From: Amphritea atlantica
Lineage (GTDB): Bacteria; Pseudomonadota; Gammaproteobacteria; Pseudomonadales; Balneatricaceae
Length of the DNA stretch: 64,000 bases
Direction: 5' to 3'
Assembly (NCBI RefSeq): GCF_018860855.1
Contig: NZ_JAHKQE010000019.1
Span: forward strand, 62,001-126,000
Part shown: positions 6,996 through 17,035 of the stretch, piece after piece
Layout of the letters: each line of letters starts with the position of its first letter
How positions within the stretch are numbered: the first letter of the stretch is position 1
Program-made: the position numbers and the translations under genes
The notes under the pieces: model-generated
What the model saw: only the letters and a program-made list of their open reading frames with translations
Database searches by the model: none
What the model was told of the DNA's origin: nothing

Positions 6996-9338
6996 TTACG
7001 GAATCACAGTAAAGCGGATCTGCTGCCATACTCCCTGCTGATCAATCACCCGTAACAGGTGTTTCCCCGGCAAAATCGTCTCGCTGAGTTCATGAAATGT
7101 CTGTGTCGCCCCAAGATAACGTTTATCCAGATGCCAGAACAGTTGCGCTGAATCGTTTTTAGCGGTGGCTCTAAAAATCACCTCGCCCTGTTGACCACTC
7201 ATATACCGAGGCAAGCTAATAATTTGACCGGCACGCGGATAGGTCACTTCAAAACGCCCGTTTAACGCCCGCCGATCAGGGGTACAGTCTTCATCAAACT
7301 CTGGCACAGGGCGATAAGACGCATGAGCAATACGATAGAACGCGGCCTGAGAGGGAGGCAACTGAAAAAACGTTTTACTGATAATACTACCGGTCGGATT
7401 ACAGCCGATACTACTACGCAATCCCGTGCTGCGATCCACCGTTACCTGAAAGTGATGCGGGCTAACCTTTTCAAACTGTGCCGCCACCGGTATCGCTACG
7501 GTTTCTCTTGGGCAGCCGAATTTAGGTAAAAAACCATTTTCACGACAGACCTCAATCCATTTCAATGCCCCGCTTGGCTCTTCCGGCCAGCCAAGATCAT
7601 TAATAATATTCAGCGTATCAAACAATACCGGCGCGGCAGCACTTGTACCGGTTAATAACTGCCGCCCCTCACCATTCGCATTTCCCACCCAGACGCCCAC
7701 GGTAACTTTCTCGGTAGTACCGACCGCCCAGCCGTCACGCAAACCATAACTAGTGCCGGTTTTCCAAGCAACCCGAGCGGAACCTGCAAATAATCGATGA
7801 ATTTTATGTAAACCGGGACGGGTCACATCAGATAAGGCATCCAATGTCAGCCAAGCAGCTCCCTGACTCAATGGATAGGCCGCTTTCTCTTCCTGCTGAT
7901 TACGCCACCCCAATGAACTCGTATAATTCAGCGGCTCGAGATTCAGCGGTACGGCCTGTTGTGCACGGCGACTCAGCCCCGCATAAGCGGCGGTCAAATC
8001 GACTAGGCTAACCTCCGCACCGCCCAAAATAAGCGATAGACCATACTCATCCGGCTGACGAAAAAGATCACTAAAACCCAACGCCTGTAACTTGTCATAA
8101 AATGCCTGATAGCTATAGTCATTGAGCATTCTAACCGCGGGGATATTCAGCGATGCGGTCAACGCTGAACGCGCCGTCACCGCCCCCCTAAAGCTTTTGT
8201 CATAATTACTCGGCTGATAACTACCATAGGCAGTGGGCACATCAGGAATCAATGTGTATGGGGTAATATCGCCATTATCCAGCATCGCGGCATACAGAAA
8301 CGGCTTTAAGGTGCTGCCTGATGAACGAGGTCGGCTAGCAATATCCACATGAGACGCATCCTCGGGGCGCTGACTATAAGCCACATTCCCAAAATAAGCT
8401 TTTACCTGCATCGTGGCATTATCCACCACAACCAACGCCAGATTATGAATACCGATAGCACCCAATCGCTGACTGTGTTGACGGGTAATAAACTCGATCT
8501 TCTGCGTTAAACGCCGATCAATCGAAGTATAAAATACAGACTGATCAGGATACTGCTGACTCAAACGATCAAGCAGATGCTGCCCATAGACAGGCCAGCG
8601 TCGAGGACGTTGAGGAATCGATTCAAGAAGCGACAGGCGGTAATCTTGCTCGCTTAAGAAACCTTTAAGCCAAAGCTTATGCAGCAGAAAGTCGCGTTTC
8701 GCCCGTAATTTATTGCGACTACGGGAAAGATGCATCGCCGCCGGATTATTCGGTAAAACCGCCAACAATGCTGCTTCGGCCCAGCTAAGCTCTGCTAGTC
8801 GCCGGCCAAAATAACGCCAAGCCGCCGCATCGATCCCAACAGTGTTCCCACCCATCGGGGCGTTGGCCGCATAATAATTGAGGATATCTGTTTTGCTAAG
8901 TTGCATCTCCAATCGCAACGCGAGATGCAGTTCCTGCAGTTTTTGCCACAGGGTTCGCGCTCGATTGCCATAGACCATACGCGCCAACTGCATGGTAATA
9001 GTACTGCCGCCACTCACCACCCGCCCTGATTTCAGGTTGAGATACATCGCCCGAATAATCGCTAGCGGATCAACACCGGGATGATGCATAAAGCGTTTAT
9101 CTTCATACTGTATCAGCGCTGTTTGGTAAGCTGGCGATAGAGACGCGACCGATTTAAAGCGCCATTGCTGATCAGCCGCTATCCGAGCACTCAGCAGTTG
9201 CTGGTTTTCATCCAGTAACTGCCGAGAAAAGGGCTGATTAAACAACGGTTCGGGCAGTGGCCACCATAGCGTAGCGCCTGCCAGCAATAGCAGTAAGCCC
9301 GCTAGTGCGATCCGACGTTTACTGAACAACCTCAACAC
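6996..9338 (-). CDS. pbpC: Penicillin-binding protein 1C (bifunctional peptidoglycan synthase)
   Basis: This 780-residue inner-membrane enzyme polymerises and crosslinks peptidoglycan in the periplasm. It has an N-terminal membrane anchor (about 9-26). A glycosyltransferase-51 domain follows, with catalytic Glu79 in YEDKRFMHHPG and the GGSTITMQLAR motif. The transpeptidase domain has SxxK at about Ser342 (GSTLKPF), SLN (ASLNIPAVR) and KTG (WKTGTSYG). The C-terminal region (about 690-780) is the BiPBP_C domain diagnostic of PBP1C. It overlaps the upstream yfhM gene by 20 bp, the usual pairing in proteobacteria, in which the macroglobulin is thought to protect the cell when PBP1C repairs the wall. 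Confidence 0.95.
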   Translation of the reverse strand: MLRLFSKRRIALAGLLLLLAGATLWWPLPEPLFNQPFSRQLLDENQQLLSARIAADQQWRFKSVASLSPAYQTALIQYEDKRFMHHPGVDPLAIIRAMYLNLKSGRVVSGGSTITMQLARMVYGNRARTLWQKLQELHLALRLEMQLSKTDILNYYAANAPMGGNTVGIDAAAWRYFGRRLAELSWAEAALLAVLPNNPAAMHLSRSRNKLRAKRDFLLHKLWLKGFLSEQDYRLSLLESIPQRPRRWPVYGQHLLDRLSQQYPDQSVFYTSIDRRLTQKIEFITRQHSQRLGAIGIHNLALVVVDNATMQVKAYFGNVAYSQRPEDASHVDIASRPRSSGSTLKPFLYAAMLDNGDITPYTLIPDVPTAYGSYQPSNYDKSFRGAVTARSALTASLNIPAVRMLNDYSYQAFYDKLQALGFSDLFRQPDEYGLSLILGGAEVSLVDLTAAYAGLSRRAQQAVPLNLEPLNYTSSLGWRNQQEEKAAYPLSQGAAWLTLDALSDVTRPGLHKIHRLFAGSARVAWKTGTSYGLRDGWAVGTTEKVTVGVWVGNANGEGRQLLTGTSAAAPVLFDTLNIINDLGWPEEPSGALKWIEVCRENGFLPKFGCPRETVAIPVAAQFEKVSPHHFQVTVDRSTGLRSSIGCNPTGSIISKTFFQLPPSQAAFYRIAHASYRPVPEFDEDCTPDRRALNGRFEVTYPRAGQIISLPRYMSGQQGEVIFRATAKNDSAQLFWHLDKRYLGATQTFHELSETILPGKHLLRVIDQQGVWQQIRFTVIP

Positions 9339-12300
9339 TTAGGCCTTTTAATTGCGCTTTAATCGTTTCGTCATACATCGCATAAGCCGAAATGGCTGGC
9401 AAATAAAAGCGACCCATAAAGGAAGCATTCAACTGCAAGGTCATATTTTTCTGCTCGTCAGCCTTCAGGGTCATATAACCACTCACCCGGTCATCACGAA
9501 TATCAACATAATCAAACTGACAAACAGCCTCACTGCACGCTTCGCGCTCATTATCGATCTGCCAGCCACTCGGTGCTCTAAAGTTCAGCGCCACATTGGT
9601 GATATCGTGGTCAGTGGTATTACGTAGCCAAATCTGCGCAGTGATATTACTACCTTGTTTGAGTGAGCGAACATCGACCTCATCACCGTTGCCATTAAGA
9701 TAATCAACTTGCAGCTCTAGCCCTTCGGCATAAGCTTGCTCTGAACCTGCACCAGCAACGCCTGTCTGAGTTAAAGTTAACCAAACAGGCACATCGCCAC
9801 CATTAGTCACATTCAACAGCTTCGCCGCCTCAGCACCGCTTTGCAGTTGCGCCTCGGTTACCTGACGACCGACCATTAAACGTTGCTGTTGTTGCGCTTG
9901 CTGCAATAACACCTCAAGTTGTAGCGGCTGGTTTTGATCCGTTTGCGGGCTTTGTTGCGGCACCGGCTGAGCAACCTGCTGATAATTAGCCAGTGCGATT
10001 AATGCGTAAGCCGAGGTCTGGGTGCTATACCAACGATTTTCTGCCAAACCATCAGCGACTTCATCCGCAAGGGTTGCCGCCGCGACAGGGTCGGCAATAT
10101 TGGCATACAGCATTAAGAACAGTGCTTTATCCCGCAGGGCTGAGCCAAAACTAGGCGAATTAGTATCATATGAATCGCTGACCGTCAGACCATCACCGAT
10201 CAATGTCCGAGCAACATCTTCTTGGCCCGCATACACATAGGCCAACGACAGCATCGCCAAACTCGCACTATCCTCAACCTGTAACGCTTTCAGACGATAC
10301 ATGGCCGACCAGTTTGGCTTACCCGCAAGGCTTAGAGTAAATAACCGATAAGCCTGGGCACGAATTTTTTCGCTATCACCACTATCAACAGCAAACTCCG
10401 AGCTTTGGTATTGATAAGCTAGCCACTGTTGCAGGAGGTTTTCCGGCACGTCATAGCCGGCCTGTTTCGCCAGCAACAAGAAGTGCCCAGCATAACTACT
10501 CCCCCAAGCGTGACTCTGACTCTGCCCCGGCCAATAGGCGAAGCCGCCATCCAAGGTTTGAAAAGACTGCAACCGGTCAATCGCCGCCGCAATGTTCTGT
10601 TGTGTCTGTTGCCCCGTTTTCTCATCCAAGTGGCTGAGCTGATTCAGATACAGCTGAGGGAACACGGAAGAGGTAGTTTGCTCTAGGCAGCCATGGGGAT
10701 ATCGAACCAGATAATCCATCCGTGAACGCAGATGAATCGGTTTAAACAGGCTCAGGGCAATAGAGGCGCTATTGCTACCGGCGATACCGAATGGTTGCAG
10801 GCCTAAATCCAATTCTGAGTGACTATCCAACAGATGTGATGAAACCCGAGTTGTTAGAGGGTTCGGCGCATTAATATCCAAATATAGGGTCTGATTACTC
10901 GTTGCCGTGGCCGATTCGACCGCAAAATTAAAGGCCGTTTTACCCATCTGCTCACCGGTCTGAATGGCAAATTCCGCTATCGCCGATGAATAAGGTGGCA
11001 CTGTTAGGTTGACCGAAGGCTTCGCAATGCTTACTCGCTCACTATCCACCGACAAGGTTACTTTAACCTCGGTTTCTTCCGCCGTATTGTTGAATAGCTC
11101 GACCGGCACTTCTGCCTCCTCACCGACTCTGAGTACTCGAGGCAGGGTTGGGAACATAGAGATATCATCTCGCACCACCACTTCTTGTTCCGCTTTACCA
11201 TAAGCGCCGCCGTCTTCAGCAACCACCATTACCCGCACCGCGCCTAGATACATGGGCAGAGTGACATGATGGGTACGCAGCTCGCCAGACTTCAACTCAA
11301 AACGCCCCAGATACTGAACCAACGGCGGAAAGCGGCGGTTTTTCTTACTCTTATCGTCATCTTTCTGTGCATCACTACCACCCACCGGTAACAGTCCATG
11401 CAACTCACCGCTATAGGCACCGACGACATCTTTGTATAGATCCCAGGTTTTCACCTGCAACGCCTGACGACGATAGAAATATCCAAACGGGTCCGGTGTG
11501 CGGTAGTTTGTCAAACCTAACAGGCCCTCATCCACCAGCGCCAAAGTATAGGCCATTGGACGACCATCCGACTCGCCCACTTGAATATCGAAGCTGGCAC
11601 GGGAATGTACTTGATCCTGCGTTTTAATCACCGGATGCAGATGGTTTTGTGGATCTTCAACCGCCAACGGAATAATCCCCATTAATCGCATCGGTCGGTC
11701 ATTATGCCGATTTTCATGGGGCTGCAGATAGGTCACACTGACATAGACATTCGGCGTCATCTCAGCCGTAATATCGATCTTAATCTCTCGTTGCAAAGCA
11801 GGCTGTGTAGATGCTTGAGTCTGTTCCGTCTTAACCCAAAACTGCTTCAATACCCGATTAGCCGCTTCAACCGTTACCAATGCTCGGCCACTGTCGAGTT
11901 CTGGCAATGTTACCGTGGCGGTTTCACCCACTTGATAGGTTTTTTTATCGCTGAAGAGCGTTAACCGATCAACATTATCTCCCTGAGATTCCTGCTGCCG
12001 CCCTGCCCAGCCAGGCCAGTCGATATAGACCACCTTACCCGTGCAGTGAGTATCATTACCGGCGATACAAGCCCGCACTAAATAGCGCCCCCACTGTGGA
12101 TAATTAATCCGCAGAGGCCACTCTGCCATGCCGTTATCATCGGAAACAACACTCCCCGAGGCGACCACTCGACTATGCTGCCCATCGGTATAACGCGCTA
12201 GCGATTCGTTACTTTTTTCGTACCACCATTTCCAATCGAGTTTATAAACCGTCACATCAAGATCGGTATTACTCACCGGCAAGCCGGTTTGATCCAACAC

Positions 12301-14709
12301 CACAAGACGCGTTTTATGATCCTCATCGGTCAACAACATGCCCCGCTCGGCATCGCCTTTCGGCAATAACAGCCCCAGATAGCGATCATAGTAATCAAAC
12401 GGACGGGAAAAACTATTACTACTAAACTGCCCACTCTGCTCAAACACTCGGTTGGTAAACACCGCTTTTAACATTCCCGGCGGGGGCGTGTTGCTTTCGA
12501 TCAAAAGATCAAACTGGGTTTTACCCTGCTCATCCAACGTCCCTTCAAACAACTTTATTCGACTTGAACGATAATCCCGAGCTGGATCATCAAAGGTATA
12601 CTCAGGAAACTTACCCGCAAATTGAGTCTTTACGGGCACCAACGATACCGACACATCCGCTTTTAAATTGCTAGCCGGCGCACCATGAAGCCAGGCAGAC
12701 TGTAGGCCCACCGATTGCTCTTGGCCATTTTGTAACCGCGCGTCTCGAGGAATATCCAGCTCAACTTTAAGGCGGTTAGGTACAACCGTTTCAATACGCA
12801 AAGGATGATGGAAATCTTGCCCGCCAACACGCACAACAGCTTCCCAGTTACCGGTGGGCGCACTTTCAGGTGTACCTAGCTTAAAGCTGTAAAGACGCCC
12901 TACCGGTTGGTTACTGTAAACCGACTCCACCAGCTGACCGGAGGGGTTATACAGATCAGCGACGACTGGGTGCTCCGGCGGTAGCTCTTTGAGTTTATCC
13001 TTCAGAATAAAGGTCAGATAGATATCATCACCGGGCCGCCAAATATCCCGCTCACCAAAAATAAAGCCATCGATATTGCTCTGTAGGTGTGTACCACCAA
13101 TATCAAACTGACTGGTGGTCAGCGCACCCGCGTCATTCAGCTTAATATAACCTAACTGATCTCCCGCTTGAGCTTGCAGATAAAACGGTTTCCCTTGCAG
13201 CTTAACACGCGCAAAACCATCACTATCCGTTTCACTTTTACCGATCGATTGCCCTTGAAAGTTGAACAACTCAACGGTGGTGCCCACTAACGGCGCTGAT
13301 GTTTTTAAATTAGTCGTAATCACTCGGGCATACTTATCCGCAGGTGATTGCTTCACTATGATACCGATATTCGAACGCAGCAGGTTTTTAGCGGCTTTCG
13401 TATCCGCTGAATACTGATAATAACGGTCATCGCAGGCATTTAAGTTGTTTGATCGAGACGAACCCGGCTCAAAATTATTCCATGAACTATAGCCTCCACC
13501 ATAATTCAGCTCATCTGCATTATCAGGCAGTCCACGCGGCGGCACCGGCACAGCATTCTCGGCATCGCTACAGGCAATCAGTGAATCGCTCCGATCAAGC
13601 GAGAGATAAAGCCGGATAAGACTACCGCCTTTCTGCTGCATTAACTCGGTAATATCCAGACGATAATCCTGCCAACTGCGCAGGTCACTCTCCGTCAACG
13701 GAATGGATTTCTGCCAAATAAAGCGCCCAACTTTGTCTAGCGACCGTGTTCCGTCTAAACGGTTCTCCTGTAGAAACTGACCTACATTGTCGCCAAACAC
13801 TTCAAATGCGGTAACCGTCACCGACTTAGCACTGACCGCTTGAAACGGTAATTCGATATGCGCAGCATCCGGCAGGATAATGCCACTACCCGCAAATCTA
13901 ACCCCCGGCTTATGCGGTGCAATCTCAAAGGTTTTTCGCAGGCTAGACTGTAGCCCCATACCACAGCGGTCTTGCAACTCTTTATGAATCGTGACGTTCA
14001 GTTTGTCAGCCGCCGAGTTATTCAACCCTAAACGCAGTTTGTTGCCTTCAATCTGATAACGGGTAAAACGATATGAACTGGAGATTAGATGTTTGAGGGC
14101 CTGATCCTGTTTTAATTGACGATTAAAGATCAGTTCAAGCACGCCACCTGAATCACCGACTATTGTCCCAGAAATCAATTCGAGCGGACGATTATCAGCA
14201 CCTGAAATCGCAGGCACTATAAACCGCTGCATCTGTGTATCAGCCTCGCCCCAAGTCACCGTCACTTCTTGAGCACAATCACGGGGGCGGACAATATTAC
14301 TAATAACCAGTTGCGGTTGTTTATCCACTAAATTAACCGCAACCTTTGCAGCACTATCCGACACATGGATGTGTGACGCTAACTCAGCAGTCTTTCGGGA
14401 TTCGTCAGCATCAATGGTGGCATAGATATCGACCGTATCAGCGGTGGCATCTCGCACAGCCGGTTGTCCGGATTGGAAATCTAACCATGTTAAGGTGAAA
14501 GGCTTCGCTGACGTCGTTGTCACTACCGCAGGCGTAGATTTGGATGCAGTAGAGTCTGATACGGAAGACGCGGTCGCAGCGCTAGCCGTTGATTCAGGCA
14601 ATGCAGCTTTATCTTTCTGAGCATCAACCGTGGCGGCATCATCATTGCACCCAACCAGCAGCACAACCAAAAACAACATCGACACACGTAACATAGCAGT
14701 ACGTAACAT
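9319..14709 (-). CDS. yfhM: Bacterial alpha-2-macroglobulin lipoprotein (YfhM type)
   Basis: At 1796 residues this is somewhat longer than Escherichia coli YfhM (about 1650). The N-terminus has a lipoprotein signal ending LLVGC, with lipidation at Cys21 followed by Asn-Asp, so it is a periplasm-facing lipoprotein. A low-complexity Ser/Thr/Ala linker (about 25-65) follows, then macroglobulin-like beta domains. The thioester motif is intact: Cys1341 in PHGCLEQTT, meaning it can trap attacking proteases covalently. An alpha/alpha barrel (about 1330-1600) and a C-terminal receptor-like domain end the protein. It overlaps pbpC by 20 bp, so the two are probably co-transcribed. The function is well established for the family. 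Confidence 0.94.
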   Translation of the reverse strand: MLRTAMLRVSMLFLVVLLVGCNDDAATVDAQKDKAALPESTASAATASSVSDSTASKSTPAVVTTTSAKPFTLTWLDFQSGQPAVRDATADTVDIYATIDADESRKTAELASHIHVSDSAAKVAVNLVDKQPQLVISNIVRPRDCAQEVTVTWGEADTQMQRFIVPAISGADNRPLELISGTIVGDSGGVLELIFNRQLKQDQALKHLISSSYRFTRYQIEGNKLRLGLNNSAADKLNVTIHKELQDRCGMGLQSSLRKTFEIAPHKPGVRFAGSGIILPDAAHIELPFQAVSAKSVTVTAFEVFGDNVGQFLQENRLDGTRSLDKVGRFIWQKSIPLTESDLRSWQDYRLDITELMQQKGGSLIRLYLSLDRSDSLIACSDAENAVPVPPRGLPDNADELNYGGGYSSWNNFEPGSSRSNNLNACDDRYYQYSADTKAAKNLLRSNIGIIVKQSPADKYARVITTNLKTSAPLVGTTVELFNFQGQSIGKSETDSDGFARVKLQGKPFYLQAQAGDQLGYIKLNDAGALTTSQFDIGGTHLQSNIDGFIFGERDIWRPGDDIYLTFILKDKLKELPPEHPVVADLYNPSGQLVESVYSNQPVGRLYSFKLGTPESAPTGNWEAVVRVGGQDFHHPLRIETVVPNRLKVELDIPRDARLQNGQEQSVGLQSAWLHGAPASNLKADVSVSLVPVKTQFAGKFPEYTFDDPARDYRSSRIKLFEGTLDEQGKTQFDLLIESNTPPPGMLKAVFTNRVFEQSGQFSSNSFSRPFDYYDRYLGLLLPKGDAERGMLLTDEDHKTRLVVLDQTGLPVSNTDLDVTVYKLDWKWWYEKSNESLARYTDGQHSRVVASGSVVSDDNGMAEWPLRINYPQWGRYLVRACIAGNDTHCTGKVVYIDWPGWAGRQQESQGDNVDRLTLFSDKKTYQVGETATVTLPELDSGRALVTVEAANRVLKQFWVKTEQTQASTQPALQREIKIDITAEMTPNVYVSVTYLQPHENRHNDRPMRLMGIIPLAVEDPQNHLHPVIKTQDQVHSRASFDIQVGESDGRPMAYTLALVDEGLLGLTNYRTPDPFGYFYRRQALQVKTWDLYKDVVGAYSGELHGLLPVGGSDAQKDDDKSKKNRRFPPLVQYLGRFELKSGELRTHHVTLPMYLGAVRVMVVAEDGGAYGKAEQEVVVRDDISMFPTLPRVLRVGEEAEVPVELFNNTAEETEVKVTLSVDSERVSIAKPSVNLTVPPYSSAIAEFAIQTGEQMGKTAFNFAVESATATSNQTLYLDINAPNPLTTRVSSHLLDSHSELDLGLQPFGIAGSNSASIALSLFKPIHLRSRMDYLVRYPHGCLEQTTSSVFPQLYLNQLSHLDEKTGQQTQQNIAAAIDRLQSFQTLDGGFAYWPGQSQSHAWGSSYAGHFLLLAKQAGYDVPENLLQQWLAYQYQSSEFAVDSGDSEKIRAQAYRLFTLSLAGKPNWSAMYRLKALQVEDSASLAMLSLAYVYAGQEDVARTLIGDGLTVSDSYDTNSPSFGSALRDKALFLMLYANIADPVAAATLADEVADGLAENRWYSTQTSAYALIALANYQQVAQPVPQQSPQTDQNQPLQLEVLLQQAQQQQRLMVGRQVTEAQLQSGAEAAKLLNVTNGGDVPVWLTLTQTGVAGAGSEQAYAEGLELQVDYLNGNGDEVDVRSLKQGSNITAQIWLRNTTDHDITNVALNFRAPSGWQIDNEREACSEAVCQFDYVDIRDDRVSGYMTLKADEQKNMTLQLNASFMGRFYLPAISAYAMYDETIKAQLKGLSVEVVQ

Positions 14710-14973
14710 AGTAAATCCTTTTGTGGTGTCAGCTATCCATCGCTATTCAAACCTTTACCGCAAGATGGGAGCCCAGCAAATAGTTAATGTAACGTTATAT
14801 ACCAATCAAGTTTCAGCTAAAACCTCTCCGGTAGGAAAACTGCTCATACAAGCGACCCGTATCAAGGTTTATATCAAAGCTTTATCAATAAAAGATCAGA
14901 TAATAGCGAGAATTTAAAAGAGATATATCAAGGGTAGTCAAAACCGGCGGTGTAACATCACCGCCCGTTAAGC

Positions 14974-16236
14974 TTACTTAGATTTATTACGCCCAGGTTT
15001 ACCGGTGCTCGGTTTACTGCGAATAATTTTTGTCCGGCCAGCTTTATTGGTACGTGGACGATGAATCTTTTTACCCATCTGCTTACGTAGATTATCACGG
15101 CTGCCAACTTCATAACCCGGCATATAAACCCGCTGAATCCGCGCGCCGATCAGACGTTCGATATCATCCAGTGCTCGTTCCTCTTCGCGGCTAACAAAAG
15201 AGATCGCTTTACCCTTAGCACCAGCACGACCGGTACGACCAATACGATGCACATAGTCTTCAGCCAGATAGGGCAAATTAAAGTTAACCACCAGCTCCAA
15301 CCCCTGAATATCCAAGCCTCGAGCGGCCACTTCGGTGGCAACCAACACCTGAATCTTACCGGATTTAAAATCAGCGATAGCACGACGACGAGAACCCTGC
15401 GACTTATCCCCATGACAGAGCGCGGCACGGATACCATCGATTTTAAGATCGACCATCAAGGAATCGGCTTGGGCTTTAGTACTGGTAAACACCAATACCT
15501 GAAACCACTGATGTTTATTGATCAGTTCAGCAAACAGGTCGGCTTTGCGTTTCTCTTCTACCGGATAAACCACATGCTCAATAGTATCGGCGGTAGCATT
15601 GAGTTTCGCCACCCGAACGGTTTCATAGGGGCTCATCAGCTGTTTAGCCACCGTATTTACAGTCGGCGAAATCGTGGCGGAAAACATTAATGTTTGATGT
15701 TTTTTCGCCGTTTGCTGCAGCAGTGTGCCAACATCGGCGATAAAGCCCATATCCAACATACGGTCAGCTTCATCGAGCACGACAAATTCAGCTTTAGCTA
15801 AACTCACATTGCACTGCACAACATGTTCCAGCAAACGACCTGGAGTAGAGATAAGAATATCGACACCCGCTTTAAGCTTCTTCTGCTGACCATCCATATT
15901 GACGCCACCATAAAGGGCGGTCACCGTCAGTGGCATAAACTGGGCATAACGCTTGATCGTCTCGGCCAGCTGTTCGGCCAACTCGCGGGTCGGCGTCAAA
16001 ATCAGCGCCCGAGGGCAGTTTGGTTCAGTCGGCTTAGGGCGATCACTCATCTGTTGCAAAATGGGCAGACTGAAAGCGGCGGTTTTGCCGGTACCGGTCT
16101 GAGCATTGGCCAGCACATTTTTACCCCGTCGGGCGGGCACAATTGCCTGCTCCTGAACGGGGGTCATCTGGCTATAGCCACAGGCATCCAGGGCCTGCTG
16201 AATCTCTGGGGCAAGATCTAATGCTGAAAACTTCAT
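14974..16236 (-). CDS. rhlE: DEAD-box ATP-dependent RNA helicase RhlE
   Basis: This 420-residue helicase unwinds short RNA duplexes and acts in ribosome assembly and RNA decay. Two RecA lobes carry the classical motifs: AQTGTGKTAA (I), PTRELAEQ (Ia), STPGRLLEH (Ib), DEAD (II), SAT (III) and HRIGRTGRAG (VI). The start KFSALDLAPEIQQAL and the loop motif match RhlE rather than SrmB, RhlB or DeaD. The tail from about 385 is Lys/Arg-rich and probably binds RNA. An AGAGGA site precedes the ATG. The leader RNA folds into a long stem-loop (16266-16324), which may be the target of autoregulation. Confidence 0.92.
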   Translation of the reverse strand: MKFSALDLAPEIQQALDACGYSQMTPVQEQAIVPARRGKNVLANAQTGTGKTAAFSLPILQQMSDRPKPTEPNCPRALILTPTRELAEQLAETIKRYAQFMPLTVTALYGGVNMDGQQKKLKAGVDILISTPGRLLEHVVQCNVSLAKAEFVVLDEADRMLDMGFIADVGTLLQQTAKKHQTLMFSATISPTVNTVAKQLMSPYETVRVAKLNATADTIEHVVYPVEEKRKADLFAELINKHQWFQVLVFTSTKAQADSLMVDLKIDGIRAALCHGDKSQGSRRRAIADFKSGKIQVLVATEVAARGLDIQGLELVVNFNLPYLAEDYVHRIGRTGRAGAKGKAISFVSREEERALDDIERLIGARIQRVYMPGYEVGSRDNLRKQMGKKIHRPRTNKAGRTKIIRSKPSTGKPGRNKSK

Positions 16237-16265
16237 GATAAATCCTCTGTATACCTTGCTATAGC

Positions 16266-16324
16266 TCAGGAAGGTGCGAATACGTTAACGTCCTTTCGGC
16301 ACGACATATTCGCGCCTTCCCTGA
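16266..16324 (-). promoter_or_regulatory. Long stem-loop in the rhlE leader
   Basis: TCAGGAAGGTGCGAATA (16266-16282) is nearly complementary to TATTCGCGCCTTCCCTGA (16307-16324): about 16 pairs with one bulged base and one G-U. The inner loop contains a smaller GTCC/GGAC-like pairing. It sits about 30 nt upstream of the rhlE ATG on the mRNA. No U tract follows, so it is a leader structure rather than a terminator. Function is inferred only. Confidence 0.55.
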
Positions 16325-16400
16325 ATTCTGGGCACATATAATAAAGGATTTTATCCACTTTAGTGAGGCTGATTACAGCGGATTCGCACGATAAGGAAAA

Positions 16401-16985
16401 TCAGCGCTGTACCGTCTCCATAATCGCTTGTAATCCCGGCTTATTCGCAAAGATCTCTGCTTCTGTTAAACCCACCATTTCATAAGGCAACACCAACCAC
16501 TTATCGGTAGTATGAGTATAAAAGTCAGGGGTTCTATCGGTACGATTATTGGCCGGCTTAAACCAAGGCACCGCGACTTTGACATCCTCCGGCATATTCC
16601 GCTTGGCCCGTGCTGACAACTGCGATAACACCGCATCAATACTTTTGCCTGAACCAAAAACATCATCCACAATCAGTAATTTATCGTCACGGTTAAGGTT
16701 TTCCAGCAGATAGCGCAATCCGTGGGCTTTGATACTGTTTTCACCCTCAATCATCGACTGGTAATCGGGTAGTCCACGATAAGAGGTACGAATAGAGATA
16801 TGATCCGTTTTAATCCCTAAGTATTGCAAACACTCCTGCACATAGATCCCCACTGTGCTGCCACCACGCCAAATACCAACAATAAAGTCAGGACGATAAC
16901 CACTTTCAAAAATTTGTGCCCCTAAGCGAAACGAATCACAGATCAGTTCCTGCTCAGTAATAAAATGTTTTTCCACGATATTCAC
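16401..16985 (-). CDS. Type I phosphoribosyltransferase, paralogue 1 (purine salvage-like)
   Basis: This 194-residue cytosolic protein has the PRPP-binding motif LLIVDDVFGSGKSI at about residues 103-116. An early IVGIWRGGSTVG loop is also present, the layout of hypoxanthine/xanthine phosphoribosyltransferases. Such enzymes join a purine base to PRPP, giving a nucleotide. It is a clear paralogue of the next gene: both begin with a tandem ...LICDSFRLGAQIF / LLDDSFRLGAKII block. It lies 50 bp downstream of that gene in a run with 8-oxoguanine deaminase. The substrate could be hypoxanthine, guanine or xanthine. The paralogue pair is unusual and the division of labour is unknown. Confidence 0.82.
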   Translation of the reverse strand: MNIVEKHFITEQELICDSFRLGAQIFESGYRPDFIVGIWRGGSTVGIYVQECLQYLGIKTDHISIRTSYRGLPDYQSMIEGENSIKAHGLRYLLENLNRDDKLLIVDDVFGSGKSIDAVLSQLSARAKRNMPEDVKVAVPWFKPANNRTDRTPDFYTHTTDKWLVLPYEMVGLTEAEIFANKPGLQAIMETVQR

Positions 16986-17035
16986 CTTCTCGTATGAGAA
17001 TAGTACTGTTGAGAATAGTCTCTGTTACTGATCGA

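Noticed and set aside
6796-7041. Small plus-strand open frame between the 78-residue gene and pbpC
   Set aside because: It runs through the terminator at 6864-6888 and into the end of pbpC. The hydrophobic translation comes from AT-rich DNA.
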